In this document: in pieces, positions 54,553 to 64,000 of the stretch
How the letters are laid out: each line of letters opens with the position of its first letter
How positions within the stretch are numbered: the first letter of the stretch is position 1
Assembly: GCA_003216075.1 (NCBI GenBank)
Contig: QCJK01000007.1
Span: 1-64,000, forward strand
Direction: 5' to 3'
Length of the DNA: 64,000 nt
From: Prochlorococcus sp. AG-409-B05
Lineage (GTDB): Bacteria > Cyanobacteriota > Cyanobacteriia > PCC-6307 > Cyanobiaceae
Position numbers and translations under genes: made by a program
Notes under the pieces: generated by a model
Told to the model about the DNA's origin: nothing
The model's database searches: none
What the model saw: only the letters and a program-made list of their open reading frames with translations

Positions 54553-55278
54553 CTAACTCTGAGGTTCGAAAATTATAATTTCTTTTCCGATCCTTGAAGT
54601 TTTAGCCAAAAGATGGCCGGAATCATCAACTATCTGTAATTGAAGATAGCCTTTATCCTGAAGGAATAAGTATAAATAATTCGCCAAATCACTTTTCTTA
54701 GTCATGCTCAAATCCAACCATTCTGTACCTACAGTAATCAATAAACTATTTTCAGATTGAGTTCGAACAGCAGATTTTAAAAACTCATTTGACAAGAAAG
54801 AAAGGTCTCTTGACTCTTCAAGCATCGATCTAAGTGAATCAAGAATTTTAGAATTAGGCGGATTGTCTTGAGATATTTCAAATTGGGATTGTACTTTATA
54901 TTTGAGCTCATCACTAATTTCCTTTTCTGAAAACTTAGTAGTATTAATGTTAGTCTTTAATAAAGAATGTAAAGAAGTTACTTTATTGGCAGGCACAGAT
55001 TTATCAAGTGACTTCAAGGAAAAAAAACAATTAAACATAAAAATAATCAAGAGTATAGAGCCCATCAAAACTATTGGCCAAAAAGCATATGCGAATTTTG
55101 AAGGCCAAAAGAAAGGCCTTGAGAATTCACCTTCTCTATTTCTACGCAAAACCACTCTAAAGCGAAAAAATATGTCCGCTAAAATCAATTTAAAGTCTCT
55201 TCTTAAAAACAACCAAGGGCTAATATATTGAGCAGGCAGCAACTTCTCCCTTAAGTTAGGCTCTTTTATTTTCTTCAT
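54553..55278 (-). CDS. Hypothetical bitopic membrane protein
   Basis: The 241-residue protein has a basic N-terminal part (FRFRVVLRRNREGEFSRPFF), one membrane helix (FWPIVLMGSILLIIFMFNCF) and an outer domain of about 150 residues (SLLITVGTEWLDLSMTKKSD, YLYLFLQDKGYLQLQIVDDS). It sits between glgA and murF on the same strand, two bases from murF. An envelope role is possible but not shown. Confidence 0.65.
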   Translation of the reverse strand: MKKIKEPNLREKLLPAQYISPWLFLRRDFKLILADIFFRFRVVLRRNREGEFSRPFFWPSKFAYAFWPIVLMGSILLIIFMFNCFFSLKSLDKSVPANKVTSLHSLLKTNINTTKFSEKEISDELKYKVQSQFEISQDNPPNSKILDSLRSMLEESRDLSFLSNEFLKSAVRTQSENSLLITVGTEWLDLSMTKKSDLANYLYLFLQDKGYLQLQIVDDSGHLLAKTSRIGKEIIIFEPQS

Positions 55279-55388
55279 ATTTATATCACGTTAGGTCATT
55301 ACTGTAAGTGATCATAAGAAATTTTATAGTAATTACTAGACACCAATAAGTAAAGATTAAGGGCATGCATTTAGTATCTACTAAACAA

Positions 55389-56846
55389 CTAAAGGATGTC
55401 GACATTTAAAGAAGGATCTGCATCCTGACCAACAGAAAACTTCTTAACTTCTGCCGCATCAGGTGATGGTTCCTTCAATCCACAAACATCCTTATACATC
55501 ATTTCATATTCGACAGCTGATCTATCCCAGCCATAAGACTGCTTCATAGCTCTAATTTGCAAATCAGACCAACTATCTCTATGGCGAAATGCTTCCCAAC
55601 TCCTAACCAAGGCTGTATAGAAATCCAGTGGTTCAAACCGGTCAAAACAGAAACCTGTACCAGCATTTCTAGTCGGATCATGAGGAACTACTGTATCGAC
55701 AAGTCCACCAACCTTTCTTACCACTGGAATAGAACCATATCTCATTGCAAGTAACTGACTAATCCCACACGGCTCAAAGCGACTAGGCATCAAGAAAGCA
55801 TCACTTCCTGCATAAATCAAACGAGATAGTTCGTCATTATAAGTGAGGAAAACTGAAAATCTTCCTGGATGCTCAGTAGCCAATTTCCATAGGCCAGACT
55901 CCAACTCTCTATCTCCGGTACCAAGAACAACTATCTGTGAGTCGGTATACGCCAGCAAACGACTTGCAACTTGCAATAGTAAATCAACGCCTTTCTGATC
56001 AACCAACCTACTAACCATGCCAAGCAAAAATTTCTCTGGATTAACTTCTATGCCCATCCTCTCCTGCAGAACCTCCTTGTTAACTGCACGAGCAGCAAGA
56101 TCATCGCAACTGAAATTAGCTGGCAAAGTCTTGTCAGTTGATGGATCCCACGTATCTAAATCAATACCATTTAATATCCCACGAAGTTTGCCAGAGATGT
56201 AATTAAGTAAGCCCTCTAAATTCTCTCCATATTCAGAAGTACATATTTCTTTTGCATAAGTAGGAGATACAGCATTAACTCTATCTGCATACAACATCGC
56301 TGAAGCCATTGTGTGATCTCCATGCATATACCAAGGGCACCAAGTCATGCGATCAAGCTTCCAACGCCATGGTCCTTGATACTTAAGATTATGAATGGTA
56401 AAAACTGTGCTGATCTCTGGGTCCTGGTGCATCCAAACTGGAATCATTCCTGTATGCCAATCATGACAATGAAGGACTTGGGGCTTCCATCCATTCCACG
56501 CAAATTCAGAAGTTGCACTTGCAAAAAAAGTAAATTTCCAGTCTTCATCATCTCCGCCATAGATTCTTTCAGGATCAAATACCGGATGTCCTACGAGATA
56601 TAACGGCAAACCATTCGTAGGATGCTTGGCTTGGTAAATCGCAAAATCAGATCCCATAGTATTTCCGTGAAAAATCGGATCTTGAGATATCTCCAATTGA
56701 CTCCAGAGCTTGCTATATCCAGGAATTATCAGACGAACATCATGTCCTAATTCCTTCAAAGCAGGAGGAAGCGACCCCACAACATCCCCCATCCCACCTA
56801 CTTTTATCATTGGTGCGCATTCCGCTGCAGCAAAAAGTACGCGCAT
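55389..56846 (-). CDS. glgA: Glycogen synthase (ADP-glucose type)
   Basis: The 485-residue GT5 enzyme begins [20 protein letters not shown], carrying the Lys-Val-Gly-Gly ADP-glucose loop. It has [33 protein letters not shown] and [20 protein letters not shown], the C-terminal EX7E region. It extends alpha-1,4 glucan for night-time carbon storage. Confidence 0.97.
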   Translation of the reverse strand: MRVLFAAAECAPMIKVGGMGDVVGSLPPALKELGHDVRLIIPGYSKLWSQLEISQDPIFHGNTMGSDFAIYQAKHPTNGLPLYLVGHPVFDPERIYGGDDEDWKFTFFASATSEFAWNGWKPQVLHCHDWHTGMIPVWMHQDPEISTVFTIHNLKYQGPWRWKLDRMTWCPWYMHGDHTMASAMLYADRVNAVSPTYAKEICTSEYGENLEGLLNYISGKLRGILNGIDLDTWDPSTDKTLPANFSCDDLAARAVNKEVLQERMGIEVNPEKFLLGMVSRLVDQKGVDLLLQVASRLLAYTDSQIVVLGTGDRELESGLWKLATEHPGRFSVFLTYNDELSRLIYAGSDAFLMPSRFEPCGISQLLAMRYGSIPVVRKVGGLVDTVVPHDPTRNAGTGFCFDRFEPLDFYTALVRSWEAFRHRDSWSDLQIRAMKQSYGWDRSAVEYEMMYKDVCGLKEPSPDAAEVKKFSVGQDADPSLNVDIL

Positions 56847-56899
56847 TTCAGTAATTCGTTAGACCTACAACTCTAAGAGGAGACAAGCTCTTAATGAAT

Positions 56900-57793
56900 T
56901 TAAGGCAGCCAATTTGAATCTTTAAAATCAGGAGATCTCTTCTCTAAGAATGCATTACGCCCCTCTTGAGATTCTTCCGTCATGTAAAAAAGATGAGTTG
57001 CTTGCCCAGCAAGTTCTTGAATTCCTGCCAAGCCATCTGTTTCAGCATTAAATGCCGCTTTTAAACATCTAATAGCAGTAGGACTGTGTTGCATAACCTC
57101 CATAGCCCACCTCACCCCTTCATTCTCCAAATCACCAAGAGGTACGACTGCATTGACAAGACCCATACTCAAAGCCTCTTCCGCTCCATATTGCCTACAT
57201 AGAAACCAAATTTCTCGAGCCTTACGCTGACCAACAACCCTTGCTAGATATCCAGAACCAAATCCCGCATCAAAGCTCCCAACTTTAGGACCAGTTTGCC
57301 CAAAGACAGCATTATCTGCCGCCAAGCTCAAATCACATAACAAATGCAAAATCTGTCCACCTCCGATTGCATAGCCAGCAACAAGTGCAATTACAACTTT
57401 TGGGAGACTACGAATAATTCTTTGTAAGTCAAGAACATTTAAACGAGGCAACCCTTCTTCATCTAAATATCCACCTTCACCTCTGACGCTTTGATCACCA
57501 CCTGCACAAAAAGCAAAACCACCATCTTCTGCTGGTCCTACACCAGTTAGTAGAACTACACCAATAGTTTTATCATCTCTTATTTTGGTAAAAGCATCAC
57601 ATAGCTCCATAACTGTTAAAGGTCTAAAAGCATTTCGTTTTTCCGGACGATTAATTGCAACCCTGGCTATGCCTTCTCTGCACTTATGCAGAAATATGTC
57701 CTGATAATTACCCCAATCTTGCCAACAGACTTGATCTTTCCCAGGTAAAACTCGATTCTGAGAAGAATCATTGCGATCAAACCTCTTAGTCAT
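56900..57793 (-). CDS. menB: 1,4-dihydroxy-2-naphthoyl-CoA synthase
   Basis: The 297-residue crotonase-fold enzyme shows [60 protein letters not shown] and [20 protein letters not shown]. It closes the second ring of the phylloquinone precursor used by photosystem I. It follows menD by 27 bases on the same strand, a phylloquinone operon. Confidence 0.96.
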   Translation of the reverse strand: MTKRFDRNDSSQNRVLPGKDQVCWQDWGNYQDIFLHKCREGIARVAINRPEKRNAFRPLTVMELCDAFTKIRDDKTIGVVLLTGVGPAEDGGFAFCAGGDQSVRGEGGYLDEEGLPRLNVLDLQRIIRSLPKVVIALVAGYAIGGGQILHLLCDLSLAADNAVFGQTGPKVGSFDAGFGSGYLARVVGQRKAREIWFLCRQYGAEEALSMGLVNAVVPLGDLENEGVRWAMEVMQHSPTAIRCLKAAFNAETDGLAGIQELAGQATHLFYMTEESQEGRNAFLEKRSPDFKDSNWLP

Positions 57794-57820
57794 CGATCTA
57801 ATTCATCGAGCAAAACATTT

Positions 57821-59560
57821 TTACGCTATATCAACATGATCACCTAAACACATGCGAATTTGATTACGAAGCTCATTGCGAAGCTCAACATCATTCAAGG
57901 GACAAGTAGAAACACGAAGCAATGCTGGTCCTGTCTGAGATAATCCCCACTCAAGAGCCCCCTCTAAGTCGTCTAAACAAGCAATTTGTCTACTAGGGAT
58001 GCCATGAGCTTTAACAAGTGAAATCTGATCAACCTTCTGAGGCATTGCAAACAGCTCATTAAACTTATCTTTAGAGGAAGTCTCTATATCAAGTTGCTGA
58101 AAAATCCCCCCACCACCATTATCGATTAAGAGCACCAATAGAGGTGGCTCTTTTTGATCAGTAAATAACCAACCGTTGCTGTCATGAAGCAACGCCAAAT
58201 CACCAGTCACAAGTATCGTTTGGCCAAGAGAAAGTGACAATCCCATTCCAAGAGATAGTGTCCCATCTATGCCAGAAGCACCTCTAAATCCAAAACATCT
58301 TCTTGACAAAGGTTCACTTCCAGCAAAAGAGATCCAATCTCTTATTGGAGTACTTGCTGAAATCATTATTGGTAATTTTTCGGGCAATAAGCGAGGAAGC
58401 CAGTACGCCAACGCGGGTTCATTTAAAGCTCCTTCCAGTAACAATTTCTGATCCAAAAAATCATCAACTACTTGATCATTAATAATCCATTCTTTTGCAA
58501 AATCAAAGCCTTCAATAGTATTCTTATTTTTTAACTTTGGCAGATTTATTAACTGACTTTTTAGCCACATATTAAGACCATCACTCCATTGAACCGATAA
58601 TCCAAGAGGATCAAGCTTTCGAGAATCCCCTTCAGAAATAAGCAACTGTTTTTTTGCACATGTTTGCAACCAAGTCTCGAGATTCCTGCTTGAAGACATA
58701 GGCCCTAATCTCATGACTTGAAGCCCTTGAGTAGGAACCGGAAGTCCTTCAGGCAGAAGTAACTCCCAATTACTAATTAAACCTGCTTGCTTTTGATTAA
58801 CTGCTGAAAGCGGATCTGCCAAAACAGGCCACCCAGATAAGGATTGCCACTCTGTAAGAGCTTTTTGAAACGGAATTAATTGTGTAGCAGTCCCTCGCCA
58901 AGGACCAGCCACAATAACCCCTGGCAAAAAAGGGTCTAGAAAAAACAAATCCTTTGCAAGTTCACTCTTCGGAATCGCAGTTTCGTCCTTCTTTGGCACT
59001 TGACTAATGACAAGTGAACTCAAATCAGAAGCTATAAGCACCTCTTTTTGTTCTGTAAGGGACGCATGAAGTGGTTCTTCTAAAGGGAGATTTAAATGAA
59101 CAGGCCCAGACGGATGATGATGAGCTAAACGCCAGGCCTTATTAATTAAATTCTTTAAACTCTGGTCAGAAATAATGTGCAGTCCTTCCCTAGGACCTTC
59201 TCCAAACCACCTACAAACAGAAAGTAAAAATTCTTCCTGATTTACCGTTTGATTAGACCCACAATCTTTAAGTCTTTGAGGTCGATCAGCAGTCAGCAAA
59301 AGTAATGGTTGGCAAGACCTGTCAGCCTCCACAGCCGCAGGTAATAAATTAGCAACAGCACTACCAGAAGTTGTTACCACAGCAGCTGCTCTCCCTAAAG
59401 CAGTGCTAATTCCTAATGCCAAAAAAGCTGCTGACCGTTCGTCAATAGCAGTAGTAAGCTTTAACAAGCCTGCAGCAGACATCTTTCCAGCAGCAAGTGC
59501 AAGAGGAGCAGAGCGACTTCCTGGACAAAGCACAATGTGCTCCAGGCCATTTAGCTGCAA
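57821..59560 (-). CDS. menD: SEPHCHC synthase MenD; true N-terminus probably longer
   Basis: The 579-residue thiamine-diphosphate enzyme has HIVLCPGSRSAPLALAAGKM, TTAIDERSAAFLALG and the cofactor site VLLIDNGGGGIFQQLDIETS. It makes SEPHCHC in phylloquinone synthesis. The first usual start codon is the TTG at 59560. However, the same frame stays open to 59614 and encodes SLARTNFDRCIKLLEALQ, the expected MenD N-terminus, without an ATG, GTG or TTG. An ATC or CTG start is possible. Confidence 0.93.
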   Translation of the reverse strand: MQLNGLEHIVLCPGSRSAPLALAAGKMSAAGLLKLTTAIDERSAAFLALGISTALGRAAAVVTTSGSAVANLLPAAVEADRSCQPLLLLTADRPQRLKDCGSNQTVNQEEFLLSVCRWFGEGPREGLHIISDQSLKNLINKAWRLAHHHPSGPVHLNLPLEEPLHASLTEQKEVLIASDLSSLVISQVPKKDETAIPKSELAKDLFFLDPFLPGVIVAGPWRGTATQLIPFQKALTEWQSLSGWPVLADPLSAVNQKQAGLISNWELLLPEGLPVPTQGLQVMRLGPMSSSRNLETWLQTCAKKQLLISEGDSRKLDPLGLSVQWSDGLNMWLKSQLINLPKLKNKNTIEGFDFAKEWIINDQVVDDFLDQKLLLEGALNEPALAYWLPRLLPEKLPIMISASTPIRDWISFAGSEPLSRRCFGFRGASGIDGTLSLGMGLSLSLGQTILVTGDLALLHDSNGWLFTDQKEPPLLVLLIDNGGGGIFQQLDIETSSKDKFNELFAMPQKVDQISLVKAHGIPSRQIACLDDLEGALEWGLSQTGPALLRVSTCPLNDVELRNELRNQIRMCLGDHVDIA

Positions 59561-59682
59561 AGCTTCTAACAGCTTTATACAGCGGTCAAAATTAGTGCGT
59601 GCTAATGACAGGATCTAAGAGTTAACCAATTGAATATTTGGACAAAATCACCTTAATTCAAAGTTCAAACTAATGGCTTTCA

Positions 59683-60258
59683 ATGTCGCCCTCTCCTTCT
59701 AAAAACCAAGTCAAGAGAATCTCAGCCTGGTTGAACTTGCTTCTATGGGCTGCTCTTGCTTTGTTGTTGAGATGGCAAGTAATAGAACCTAGGTGGATTC
59801 CATCAGGCTCAATGCTCCCGACGCTGAAACTTCAAGACAAAATCCTAATTGAAAAAATTCGGCCCAAACTAACAAGATTTCAAGGAAATCATTTAAAACT
59901 TGAAAATATGGTTGTTTTTTCTCCTCCTCAACCATTAATAGATGCAGGCTATGAACCAAATTCAGCCTTAATAAAAAGGATAGTTGGTTTGCCAGGAGAT
60001 CAAATAGCCGTTCATAAAGGTCAGCTTCAACGAAATGGGAATTATGTTGTTGAGCCTTGGTTAAGAGAACCTATCCAATACGAGATGGATGCCGTAGAAG
60101 TGCCTAAAAATCAACTTTGGGTCCTTGGAGATAATCGCAACAACAGTCTCGACTCACATTTTTGGGGTCCCCTACCAGAAGAAAACGTCATAGGAACAGC
60201 AATCTGGAGATATTGGCCCATGAAAAGATTTGGTCCTATTCGGTTCCCCTCCCAATAA
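59683..60258 (+). CDS. lepB: Signal peptidase I
   Basis: The 191-residue enzyme has one N-terminal helix (AWLNLLLWAALALLLRW), the catalytic Ser in WIPSGSMLPTL and the catalytic Lys in SALIKRIVGLPGDQIAV, then VPKNQLWVLGDNRNNSLDSH. It cleaves signal peptides from exported proteins at the outer face of the inner membrane. Divergent from menD. Confidence 0.96.
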   Translation: MSPSPSKNQVKRISAWLNLLLWAALALLLRWQVIEPRWIPSGSMLPTLKLQDKILIEKIRPKLTRFQGNHLKLENMVVFSPPQPLIDAGYEPNSALIKRIVGLPGDQIAVHKGQLQRNGNYVVEPWLREPIQYEMDAVEVPKNQLWVLGDNRNNSLDSHFWGPLPEENVIGTAIWRYWPMKRFGPIRFPSQ

Positions 60259-60319
60259 TAATTAGGACATTAAGAGCTTTATGCGATAAGGTTTATATCG
60301 TGATAGAGAGCACACTGGG

Positions 60320-60670
60320 ATGTTCAACCCGGAGTTCCTGGCTACCGACAATAATGACGGACAGGAAGGCAATGCCCTAATTCAATATCTTCAGGATCAA
60401 TCACCTGATGTAATGCAAAGAGTCGCGAAGTCCGCAAGCAATGATATTCAAGACATCATTAGGCACAATGTTCAAGGTCTACTTGGGATGCTGCCTGGGG
60501 AGCAATTTGAAGTAAAAGTCACTGCAAGCAAAGATCAATTTGCCAGTCTTTTAGCCTCGGCAATGATGACTGGTTATTTCCTTCGTCAGATGGAACAAAG
60601 AAAAGAGCTTGAAGAATCTTTGTTTTCTGATGAATCAATGGAAGTAGATCCTGAAGATCTCAATCTCTAA
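60320..60670 (+). CDS. DUF760 family protein
   Basis: The 116-residue protein fits DUF760, found in cyanobacteria and plastids: NALIQYLQDQSPDVMQRVAK, IIRHNVQGLLGMLPGEQFEV, FASLLASAMMTGYFLRQMEQ and a final acidic tail. Function unknown; plant members relate to stress regulation. Its 3' end overlaps the convergent DUF4336 gene by 11 bases. Confidence 0.9.
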   Translation: MFNPEFLATDNNDGQEGNALIQYLQDQSPDVMQRVAKSASNDIQDIIRHNVQGLLGMLPGEQFEVKVTASKDQFASLLASAMMTGYFLRQMEQRKELEESLFSDESMEVDPEDLNL

Positions 60671-61868
60671 AAATCTCTAAAGGGTCCTTTGGGACAACCC
60701 CTCTACTAACAAGAGTTTTATCGATATTATCAAGAAACCTAAAATTCCCTTCAGCAGAAGCCCAGTTTTTTCGAATAATTTTCCTCTTCAAATCTCTAAT
60801 TTGATTAGGCCTAAATTCAACTGGGGCACTGAAATGCGCAGATATCAACCACCGCGTACCCCTAATAGCTATTAATTCATCCAACCATTTTATTAAAGAG
60901 TCTTTAGCTCTTGGGAAAATCAATCTTTCCAGTACAGGAGCAACTTGTAAAAGTGGCTTTTTATCCCCAATCAACTCCTTGGCAGAGCTTTCCCAGCCTT
61001 CTTCCCAATCAAAAGGGTACAAACCAAAATGAGCTTTGGCATTCCTTAAGCCAGGCTTAAAAGCATATCTAAGAATTTTAAGAATTGGCGGAATAGATAA
61101 ATAGGCAGGTCTTAAGAATGATGCAAAAAGAACTAATCGAGCCCAACCTTTTCTACGTGCCCTAAGTGAATCATCTAACAACTGATCGCCTCTGTCACGA
61201 GAATGAAATAATAACGGAGTTGGATCAACTTCAAATAGTTCTGGTGGATCAGATTGAATGCCAACCAATGCATCTGTAACCAGTATTGAACCAGAAGGTT
61301 TATGAAAACAAGCAATTTCCTGAAAACGACCAAGGCCAATATCTAATGGACCTAACGAAAGCCACAAACAACAATCTTCATGAGGCAAACCTTCTTCAAG
61401 CAAAATCTTAGTACGATGTTGAGGGATCCCCAACCAGTTCAATGGAAGCTGAAAAGGAAAACTCCACTGTCCTGGGCAAATCCACAAGCCAGCTTTTGGG
61501 AAAGCTCGCGCCAAAGCAGGCATAGAAATCTTGTGCTCAAGTCCTGAGGCTGTTGGCAGAACTATCGTTAAAACCGGACCATATTGCCTTACAAGTTCAT
61601 TCAAAGAGCTTAATAATTCATTGGTTGGTGGAAGCGGGTTGACAAGCATCAAACCTCCCGTAACTTTTACGATTGTCATTCGAACAGGAACAGCTACGTA
61701 ATAAAGGCCTTGAAGCTGCTCAAAACACCAAATCTGCTTTGGGAGCAATTCTCTGAACAAAGACCTACGCCGCCCATAAGGATACAAAGGCAAAAGTGGC
61801 CACCAAGGCCATTCCTGATGCTCCGAGAGATCTTTATTCTTATCAGACAAGGAAGAGCTATTCACCAC
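60660..61868 (-). CDS. DUF4336 family protein (metallo-hydrolase-like)
   Basis: The 402-residue protein matches cyanobacterial DUF4336: YYVAVPVRMTIVKVTGGLML, VLTIVLPTASGLEHKISMPA, F-x-KAGLWICPGQWSFPFQLP and SILVTDALVGIQSDPP. The fold resembles metallo-beta-lactamases, but the usual HxHxDH cluster is replaced (SGLEHK), so activity is uncertain. Its start overlaps the permease stop by one base, so it is part of the manganese transporter transcript. Confidence 0.85.
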   Translation of the reverse strand: MVNSSSLSDKNKDLSEHQEWPWWPLLPLYPYGRRRSLFRELLPKQIWCFEQLQGLYYVAVPVRMTIVKVTGGLMLVNPLPPTNELLSSLNELVRQYGPVLTIVLPTASGLEHKISMPALARAFPKAGLWICPGQWSFPFQLPLNWLGIPQHRTKILLEEGLPHEDCCLWLSLGPLDIGLGRFQEIACFHKPSGSILVTDALVGIQSDPPELFEVDPTPLLFHSRDRGDQLLDDSLRARRKGWARLVLFASFLRPAYLSIPPILKILRYAFKPGLRNAKAHFGLYPFDWEEGWESSAKELIGDKKPLLQVAPVLERLIFPRAKDSLIKWLDELIAIRGTRWLISAHFSAPVEFRPNQIRDLKRKIIRKNWASAEGNFRFLDNIDKTLVSRGVVPKDPLEIFRD

Positions 61869-62737
61869 TAAGGAGAAATTGATCTTTGCGATTTTAAGAG
61901 CCCGTATCTAGGAGCGAACAAGAACGCAAACAAGAAAATTGCTGTTTGGACAAGGACAATCGATCCCCCAGTCTCAATATCAGACCAGTAACTAATATAA
62001 ACACCTAGAATACTTGAAATAGAGCTACTAATAATTGCCAGAAAAGTCATCCTATCAAAACGATCTGTCAACAAATACGCTGTCGCACCAGGAGTGATCA
62101 ACATCGCAACAACCAAGATAATTCCAACTGTTTGCAGTCCTGCGACAGCAGCCAAAGACAACACAGATAAGAGTAAGTAATGTAGCAAACCTGTATTAAT
62201 TCCTATCGATCTGGCATGGGTTGGGTCAAAGCAGTAAAGCATAAGATCTCTACGAAATATCAATAGTATTGATACAACTATTCCTGAAATGATAATTGTT
62301 TGGCGCACATCTGAGAGAGAAATACCTAAAGGACTACCAAAAAGAATATGCATTAAGTCAATATTACTCTTTATCTTTGAGACCAAAACAAGACCAAGAG
62401 CAAAAAAGCCAGTAAAGACAAGGCCAATAATAGTATCTTCTTTAACACGAGACTTTTGTTTTACAAAGCCTATCAAAGCTACAGAGCCAACTCCAAAAAC
62501 AAATGCACCAATAGAAAATGGCAATCCAAGAGCATAAGCGACTACAACACCGGGCATTACTGCATGTGACACAGCATCACCCATTAATGCCCACCCTTTT
62601 AAGGTCATGTAACAAGATAAAAAGCCACAAACACCACCAACTAAACCACTAACCATCAAAGCTCTTCTCATAAAATCATGACTTAAAGGGTCAACAAGCC
62701 ATGAAATTGGTGAGAATGAGGCCAAGAACTCATTCAT
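61868..62737 (-). CDS. mntB: Manganese ABC transporter permease
   Basis: The 289-residue polytopic protein has eight or nine helices and the ABC-3 family stretches CFLSCYMTLKGWALMGDAVS-type (GWALMGDAVSHAVMPGVVVA) and GLQTVGIILVVAMLITPGAT. It forms the channel of a metal importer with the ATPase and binding protein next to it. It overlaps the ATPase gene by four bases (ATGA). Confidence 0.93.
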   Translation of the reverse strand: MNEFLASFSPISWLVDPLSHDFMRRALMVSGLVGGVCGFLSCYMTLKGWALMGDAVSHAVMPGVVVAYALGLPFSIGAFVFGVGSVALIGFVKQKSRVKEDTIIGLVFTGFFALGLVLVSKIKSNIDLMHILFGSPLGISLSDVRQTIIISGIVVSILLIFRRDLMLYCFDPTHARSIGINTGLLHYLLLSVLSLAAVAGLQTVGIILVVAMLITPGATAYLLTDRFDRMTFLAIISSSISSILGVYISYWSDIETGGSIVLVQTAIFLFAFLFAPRYGLLKSQRSISP

Positions 62738-63528
62738 GTATTCAGATCAATCGCAGGAGTAGAACCTGAAAGGAAATCAGGAGACATCCCTCCAAAAGTC
62801 ATTGTCAAATTCTCGGGAGTGAATACTTCGGAAGTTTCACCATATGCAAGAACAGTCTTATTAATTAGCACTACAAGATCGCAAAAGTCCCTTACATGAC
62901 TCAAATCATGTGTAGATATAAGGATAGTTCTTCCTTCATTCTTAAATTGAAGGAATAGATCAGCCATAAGTTTTTCTGTTCGAACATCCACTCCCGAAAA
63001 CGGCTCATCTAAAAGCAAAACTGAAGCCCGTTGGGCTATCGCTCTCGCCAAGAATGCTCTTTTTCTCTGACCACCTGAAAGTGCTCCAATAGGTCTTTTA
63101 CGCAAGTCAATCAATTCAACTCGCTCTAATGCATGCCATACAGCCTTCCTATCGGATTCTCTAGGAACACGTAACAGATTCATGGATCCATAACGACCCA
63201 TCATCACTACTTCCCAAACACTTACAGGGAAAGAGCAATCTATCCCTTCATTTTGAGGGACATACGCAACAGCTTGCTCCCTCTGCGCAGTAGGAACATC
63301 TAAACCATTAATCCTGATTTTCCCTCTAGAAGGTCTTACAAAGCCCATCAAAGCCTTAAAGAAGGTAGATTTACCAGCCCCATTCATTCCTACAAGGCCA
63401 CAAATACAACCAGATTTCAATTGAAGGCTGGCGTCATATAGCGCAACTGTTCCGTTGTAATCAACGCATATTTCTTCAGCATATATCCGGCAAAAATCAT
63501 CTATCGAATGATCATTAATAAGGTCCAT
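62734..63528 (-). CDS. mntA: Manganese ABC transporter ATP-binding protein
   Basis: The 264-residue ATPase has Walker A LVGMNGAGKSTFFKALMGFV, the signature IGALSGGQRKRAFLARAIAQ, Walker B VLLLDEPFSGVD and the switch His in TILISTHDLSHVRDF. It powers metal uptake with the permease downstream. It overlaps the binding-protein gene by 14 bases. Confidence 0.95.
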   Translation of the reverse strand: MDLINDHSIDDFCRIYAEEICVDYNGTVALYDASLQLKSGCICGLVGMNGAGKSTFFKALMGFVRPSRGKIRINGLDVPTAQREQAVAYVPQNEGIDCSFPVSVWEVVMMGRYGSMNLLRVPRESDRKAVWHALERVELIDLRKRPIGALSGGQRKRAFLARAIAQRASVLLLDEPFSGVDVRTEKLMADLFLQFKNEGRTILISTHDLSHVRDFCDLVVLINKTVLAYGETSEVFTPENLTMTFGGMSPDFLSGSTPAIDLNT

Positions 63529-64000
63529 TATTTTTCTCCATATCTAAAGTAAGTCCCTTTCGAATTAATCGAACGTTGTGACGTTGCAAATCAAGCAAAG
63601 TTGCAGCAGGGCCATCAGTATCAGAGAGTGAATCAACATAAAACGTACCACCAAAATGGGCGCCACTAGCTTTAGCAACTTCACGCTGAGCTTTTGAGCT
63701 CACAGTACTTTCACAAAATACAGCAGGCACTCCACGTTTTTGAACTGTTTGAATGAGCCTCAGCATACGTCTGGGAGTGACCTGACTTTCTGCATTTACA
63801 GGCCATAAATAGGCTTCATCCATGCCGTAATCCTTAGCGAGATAAGAGAAAGCACCTTCACAAGTAACTAAAACTCTTTTTCTAGGAGGAATCGTCGCCA
63901 AAGATTTTCGAAGATCAAGATCTAATTTTTCAAGCTTATTTTTATAATTTTCTCCATTTCGAATGAAAATTTCTTTTCCCTCAGGGTCAAGTTTGGTAAA
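63515..64000 (-). CDS. mntC: Manganese ABC transporter substrate-binding protein, 5' end outside the window
   Basis: The last 161 codons are present; the frame is still open at base 64000. VLVTCEGAFSYLAKDYGMDE, AYLWPVNAESQVTPRR, AVFCESTVSSKAQREVAKAS and GGTFYVDSLSDTDGPA are typical of cyanobacterial MntC-type cluster 9 binding proteins, which hold Mn(II) in the periplasm. The residues match MntC better than ZnuA, because there is no His-rich loop in the visible part. Confidence 0.9.
   Translation of the reverse strand, partial: FTKLDPEGKEIFIRNGENYKNKLEKLDLDLRKSLATIPPRKRVLVTCEGAFSYLAKDYGMDEAYLWPVNAESQVTPRRMLRLIQTVQKRGVPAVFCESTVSSKAQREVAKASGAHFGGTFYVDSLSDTDGPAATLLDLQRHNVRLIRKGLTLDMEKNNGPY

Noticed and set aside
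61868-64000. Zinc (ZnuABC) importer
   Set aside because: The binding protein shows MntC-type sequence and no His-rich loop in the visible part, so manganese is favoured, though zinc is not fully excluded.

Overview
This window reads as part of a Prochlorococcus-type marine picocyanobacterial chromosome, probably a low-light, moderately AT-rich lineage. The evidence is the AT-rich sequence with short spacers and the set of cyanobacterial protein families (DUF760, DUF1350, DUF1816, DUF2862, DUF2905, DUF3386, DUF3764, DUF4336, DUF1651). A phylloquinone pathway (menD, menB), plant-type glycerate kinase and cyanobacterial MntC-type transporter fit the same picture. The strain is not identified here. 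No rRNA, tRNA, intact IS element, integrase or CRISPR array was seen.

Left part, about 1 to 38,300. This is loosely packed accessory DNA. A few recognisable genes (ggt, pstS, a D-glycerate 3-kinase, an arsM-like methyltransferase, SRAP/HMCES, a 2OG-Fe(II) oxygenase, a DCC oxidoreductase, SemiSWEET, a half-size AbrB transporter) sit among dozens of tiny genes of 25-150 codons. Most of the tiny genes have one membrane helix or a signal peptide, and many are under 60 codons. The region also holds paralogous pairs or sets: two histone-H1-like proteins, two DUF2862 proteins, two secreted FPF proteins, and four one-helix proteins sharing a P-x-[AS]-[KR] ... C ... CNG signature. Several broken genes can be read (SemiSWEET copy, dienelactone hydrolase, a duplicated coiled-coil gene, and others), often broken at homopolymer runs. 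Strong stem-loops follow several of the small genes.

Right part, about 38,400 to 64,000. This is dense housekeeping DNA: a DnaQ-like exonuclease, PrxQ/Bcp, DUF1350, acs, a HAD phosphatase, prenyl diphosphate synthase, murI-amidase, a nitrilase, comB, ubiD, aroA-mnmC-like-glmU, murF, glgA, menB, menD, lepB, DUF760, DUF4336 and an mntCAB manganese transporter cut by the window end. Together these serve cell-wall synthesis (murI, amidase, glmU, murF), quinone and isoprenoid synthesis (prenyl synthase, ubiD, menD, menB), carbon storage (glgA) and acetate activation (acs). Start codons were moved inward where the family N-terminus or an ATG with better context supported it.
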